In this document: positions 62,842-64,000 of the stretch, piece after piece
Position numbering within the stretch: the first letter of the stretch is position 1
How the letters are laid out: each line of letters opens with the position of its first letter
NCBI GenBank assembly: GCA_023954015.1
Contig: JAMLIS010000007.1
Span: forward strand, 99,384-163,383
DNA: 64,000 bases
Source of the DNA: Burkholderiaceae bacterium
Lineage (GTDB): Bacteria > Pseudomonadota > Gammaproteobacteria > Burkholderiales > Burkholderiaceae_E
Direction: 5' to 3'
The notes under the pieces: generated by a model
What the model was told of the DNA's origin: nothing
Databases searched by the model: none
What the model saw: only the letters and a program-made list of their open reading frames with translations
Position numbers and translations under genes: made by a program

Positions 62842-64000
62842 TTACCGCGGCAGACCGAGTGCGCGCTGAGCGATCAGACTGCGCTGGATCTCGTTGCTGC
62901 CGATACTGATCACCCACATCAGTGAGTGGCGAAGCTTCTGCTCGATCCGCCCGCACATGGGTGCACCGCATGCACCGGAGGACAATGTCGCTCGCATGCC
63001 GAGAATGTCGAGTGCCGACTCGTAGAACTGCTCCATGAGCTCGCCGGCGAACACCTTCGTGATGGCTGCCTCCCAGGTTGGCATTTCTCCCCGGGCTAGA
63101 ATCCGAACGCATTCCTGCGCCAGCTGGCGGCCCGCTTCGATCTTCGCTGCGTAGCCGCCGAGGACGTCACGTACTCGCGGATCGAGCCGCAGCGGCCGAC
63201 CGTCGATCTCTACACCCCGGACGTAGTCACACAGCTCCACAAAGGAATGTGCGAGCTTCATCAGGATGCCGGCGCCCACGAACGCACGTTCGAAGCCGAG
63301 TGACCCAGTCAGTATTTCCCAGCCGCGCTCACGCTCACCCACGAGCGCGTCGAGCGGAACCCGGACGTCGTCAAAGAAGGTGTTGCAGAACTCGCCGTCG
63401 TACATCGTCCGCATGGATCGGCGTGTGATGCCCGGCGTGTCGGTCGGTACCACAAACATGCTGATTCCGGCGTGCGACGGCTTCGCCGAGGGATCCGTCC
63501 GCGCCGCCAGCCACATGTAGTCGCCCCAGTACGTGGTCGTCCAGATCTTCTGGCCGTTGATCACCCACTCATCGCCATCGCGTACGGCAGTGGTGCGAAT
63601 CGATGCGAGGTCGGACCCCGAGTCCGGCTCGCTGTACCACATGCCGTAGATCACTTCTCCTCGGAGCAGCTCTGGGAGAAAGCGTTCCTGTTGCTCGGCG
63701 CGACCGAAGCTCATCCACGCCGCGGCCTGAATCGGAGAGCCGGCGCGCGGCGCTTCGGCGCGGCTCATCTCTTCGAGAAATGCCATCCAGTGGTACGGCG
63801 AGCGCTCCTGTCCTCCGAAGCGCGTCGGCCAAGTCAGTCCGAGCCAGCCGGTCTCACCGAGCTCGCGGGCAAAGCCAGGTTCGTAGTCGCGATGGGCGTA
63901 CTCGGACGTCTCGTATGCTTCGCGGCGTTGCGCCGGCCAGTGCTCTGCGAGCCACGCGCGCACTTCCCGGCGAAACTCATTTGCGGCCTCGCCCAGATCG
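62842..64000 (-). CDS. acyl-CoA dehydrogenase (N-terminus cut by window end)
   Basis: FAD acyl-CoA dehydrogenase. The visible part is about 385 residues and the frame remains open at base 64000 (LGEAANEFRREVRAWLAEHW is near its true start). Family motifs are GLTWPTRFGGQERSPYHWMA, GMWYSEPDSGSDLASIRTTA, INGQKIWTTTYWGDYMWLAA, and a C-terminal IGSNEIQRSLIAQRALGLPR. The W-x-x-G-Q-K-x-W-T-T pattern resembles large-substrate acyl-CoA dehydrogenases such as those for steroid or cyclic acids (FadE-type). It is the first visible gene of the block and would pass its electrons to the EtfAB encoded downstream. Confidence 0.92.
   Translation of the reverse strand, partial: DLGEAANEFRREVRAWLAEHWPAQRREAYETSEYAHRDYEPGFARELGETGWLGLTWPTRFGGQERSPYHWMAFLEEMSRAEAPRAGSPIQAAAWMSFGRAEQQERFLPELLRGEVIYGMWYSEPDSGSDLASIRTTAVRDGDEWVINGQKIWTTTYWGDYMWLAARTDPSAKPSHAGISMFVVPTDTPGITRRSMRTMYDGEFCNTFFDDVRVPLDALVGERERGWEILTGSLGFERAFVGAGILMKLAHSFVELCDYVRGVEIDGRPLRLDPRVRDVLGGYAAKIEAGRQLAQECVRILARGEMPTWEAAITKVFAGELMEQFYESALDILGMRATLSSGACGAPMCGRIEQKLRHSLMWVISIGSNEIQRSLIAQRALGLPR

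Larger units (their letters stand above)
46487..64000. mobile_element. left part of a genomic island integrated at ssrA
   Basis: Evidence for an island is the tmRNA gene at the edge, an adjacent integrase, and a shift to visibly lower G+C and different codon use from about 48.5 kb. The cargo forms one catabolic gene block, all on one strand. The right boundary lies beyond the window. It could also be that only the integrase module is mobile and the catabolic block arrived separately. No conjugation, replication or transposase genes are visible. Confidence 0.6.

Overview
The window comes from a high-GC betaproteobacterium, most likely Burkholderiales. The block gyrA-pheA-hisC-tyrA-aroA-cmk-rpsA-ihfB-lapA-lapB-rfaE1, the ompA-ubiG-gph trio beside gyrA, the pilT/pilU pair and a tmRNA tag reading ANDERFALAA all fit that group. 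No species is claimed.

Layout. 1-6 kb: tail of a Vsr-like endonuclease, then leuS, lptE, holA and proA on the plus strand, linked by short overlaps. 6-13 kb: a large inverted repeat, hemJ, an rRNA methyltransferase, an envelope trio (DUF423, NlpE-like, DUF481), infA, and the pilus-retraction ATPases pilU and pilT. 13-21 kb: a YggS-type PLP protein, rpsT, murJ, proC, ubiA, a ComEA-like helix-hairpin-helix protein, rfaE1, lapB, lapA. 21-32 kb: ihfB, an apparently frameshifted rpsA, cmk, aroA, a small unknown gene, tyrA, hisC, pheA, gyrA; serC, usual in this cluster, is absent. 32-36 kb: an MtaD-type deaminase, ompA, ubiG, gph. 35.6-43.3 kb: a cyanophycin locus with a DUF1854 protein, an ABC exporter with an extra N-terminal domain, a synthetase paralogue that has lost its Mur-ligase P-loop lysine, and an intact cyanophycin synthetase. 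43.4-46 kb: an AidB-like acyl-CoA dehydrogenase and a PaaX-like regulator.

At 46.1-46.5 kb lies ssrA (tmRNA). Directly behind its 3' end are a stand-alone arm-type DNA-binding protein and a tyrosine integrase, the usual left end of an island integrated into the tmRNA gene. From about 48.5 kb to the window end all thirteen genes are on the minus strand, and the DNA looks clearly less GC-rich than the chromosome to its left. They encode a short-chain dehydrogenase, a membrane Fe-S oxidoreductase, EtfA/EtfB, a phytoene-dehydrogenase-like flavoprotein, a complete Liv-type ABC importer, an aldehyde dehydrogenase, a class III CoA-transferase and an acyl-CoA dehydrogenase (cut by the window end). 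Together they suggest import and CoA-dependent oxidation of an unidentified organic acid, with electrons passed through a dedicated ETF and Fe-S protein to quinone. No regulator of this block and no right island end lie in the window.

The most interesting points are this catabolic island, the cyanophycin locus with its transporter, the rpsA frameshift, the 81-bp inverted repeat and the arm-domain protein overlapping the integrase start.
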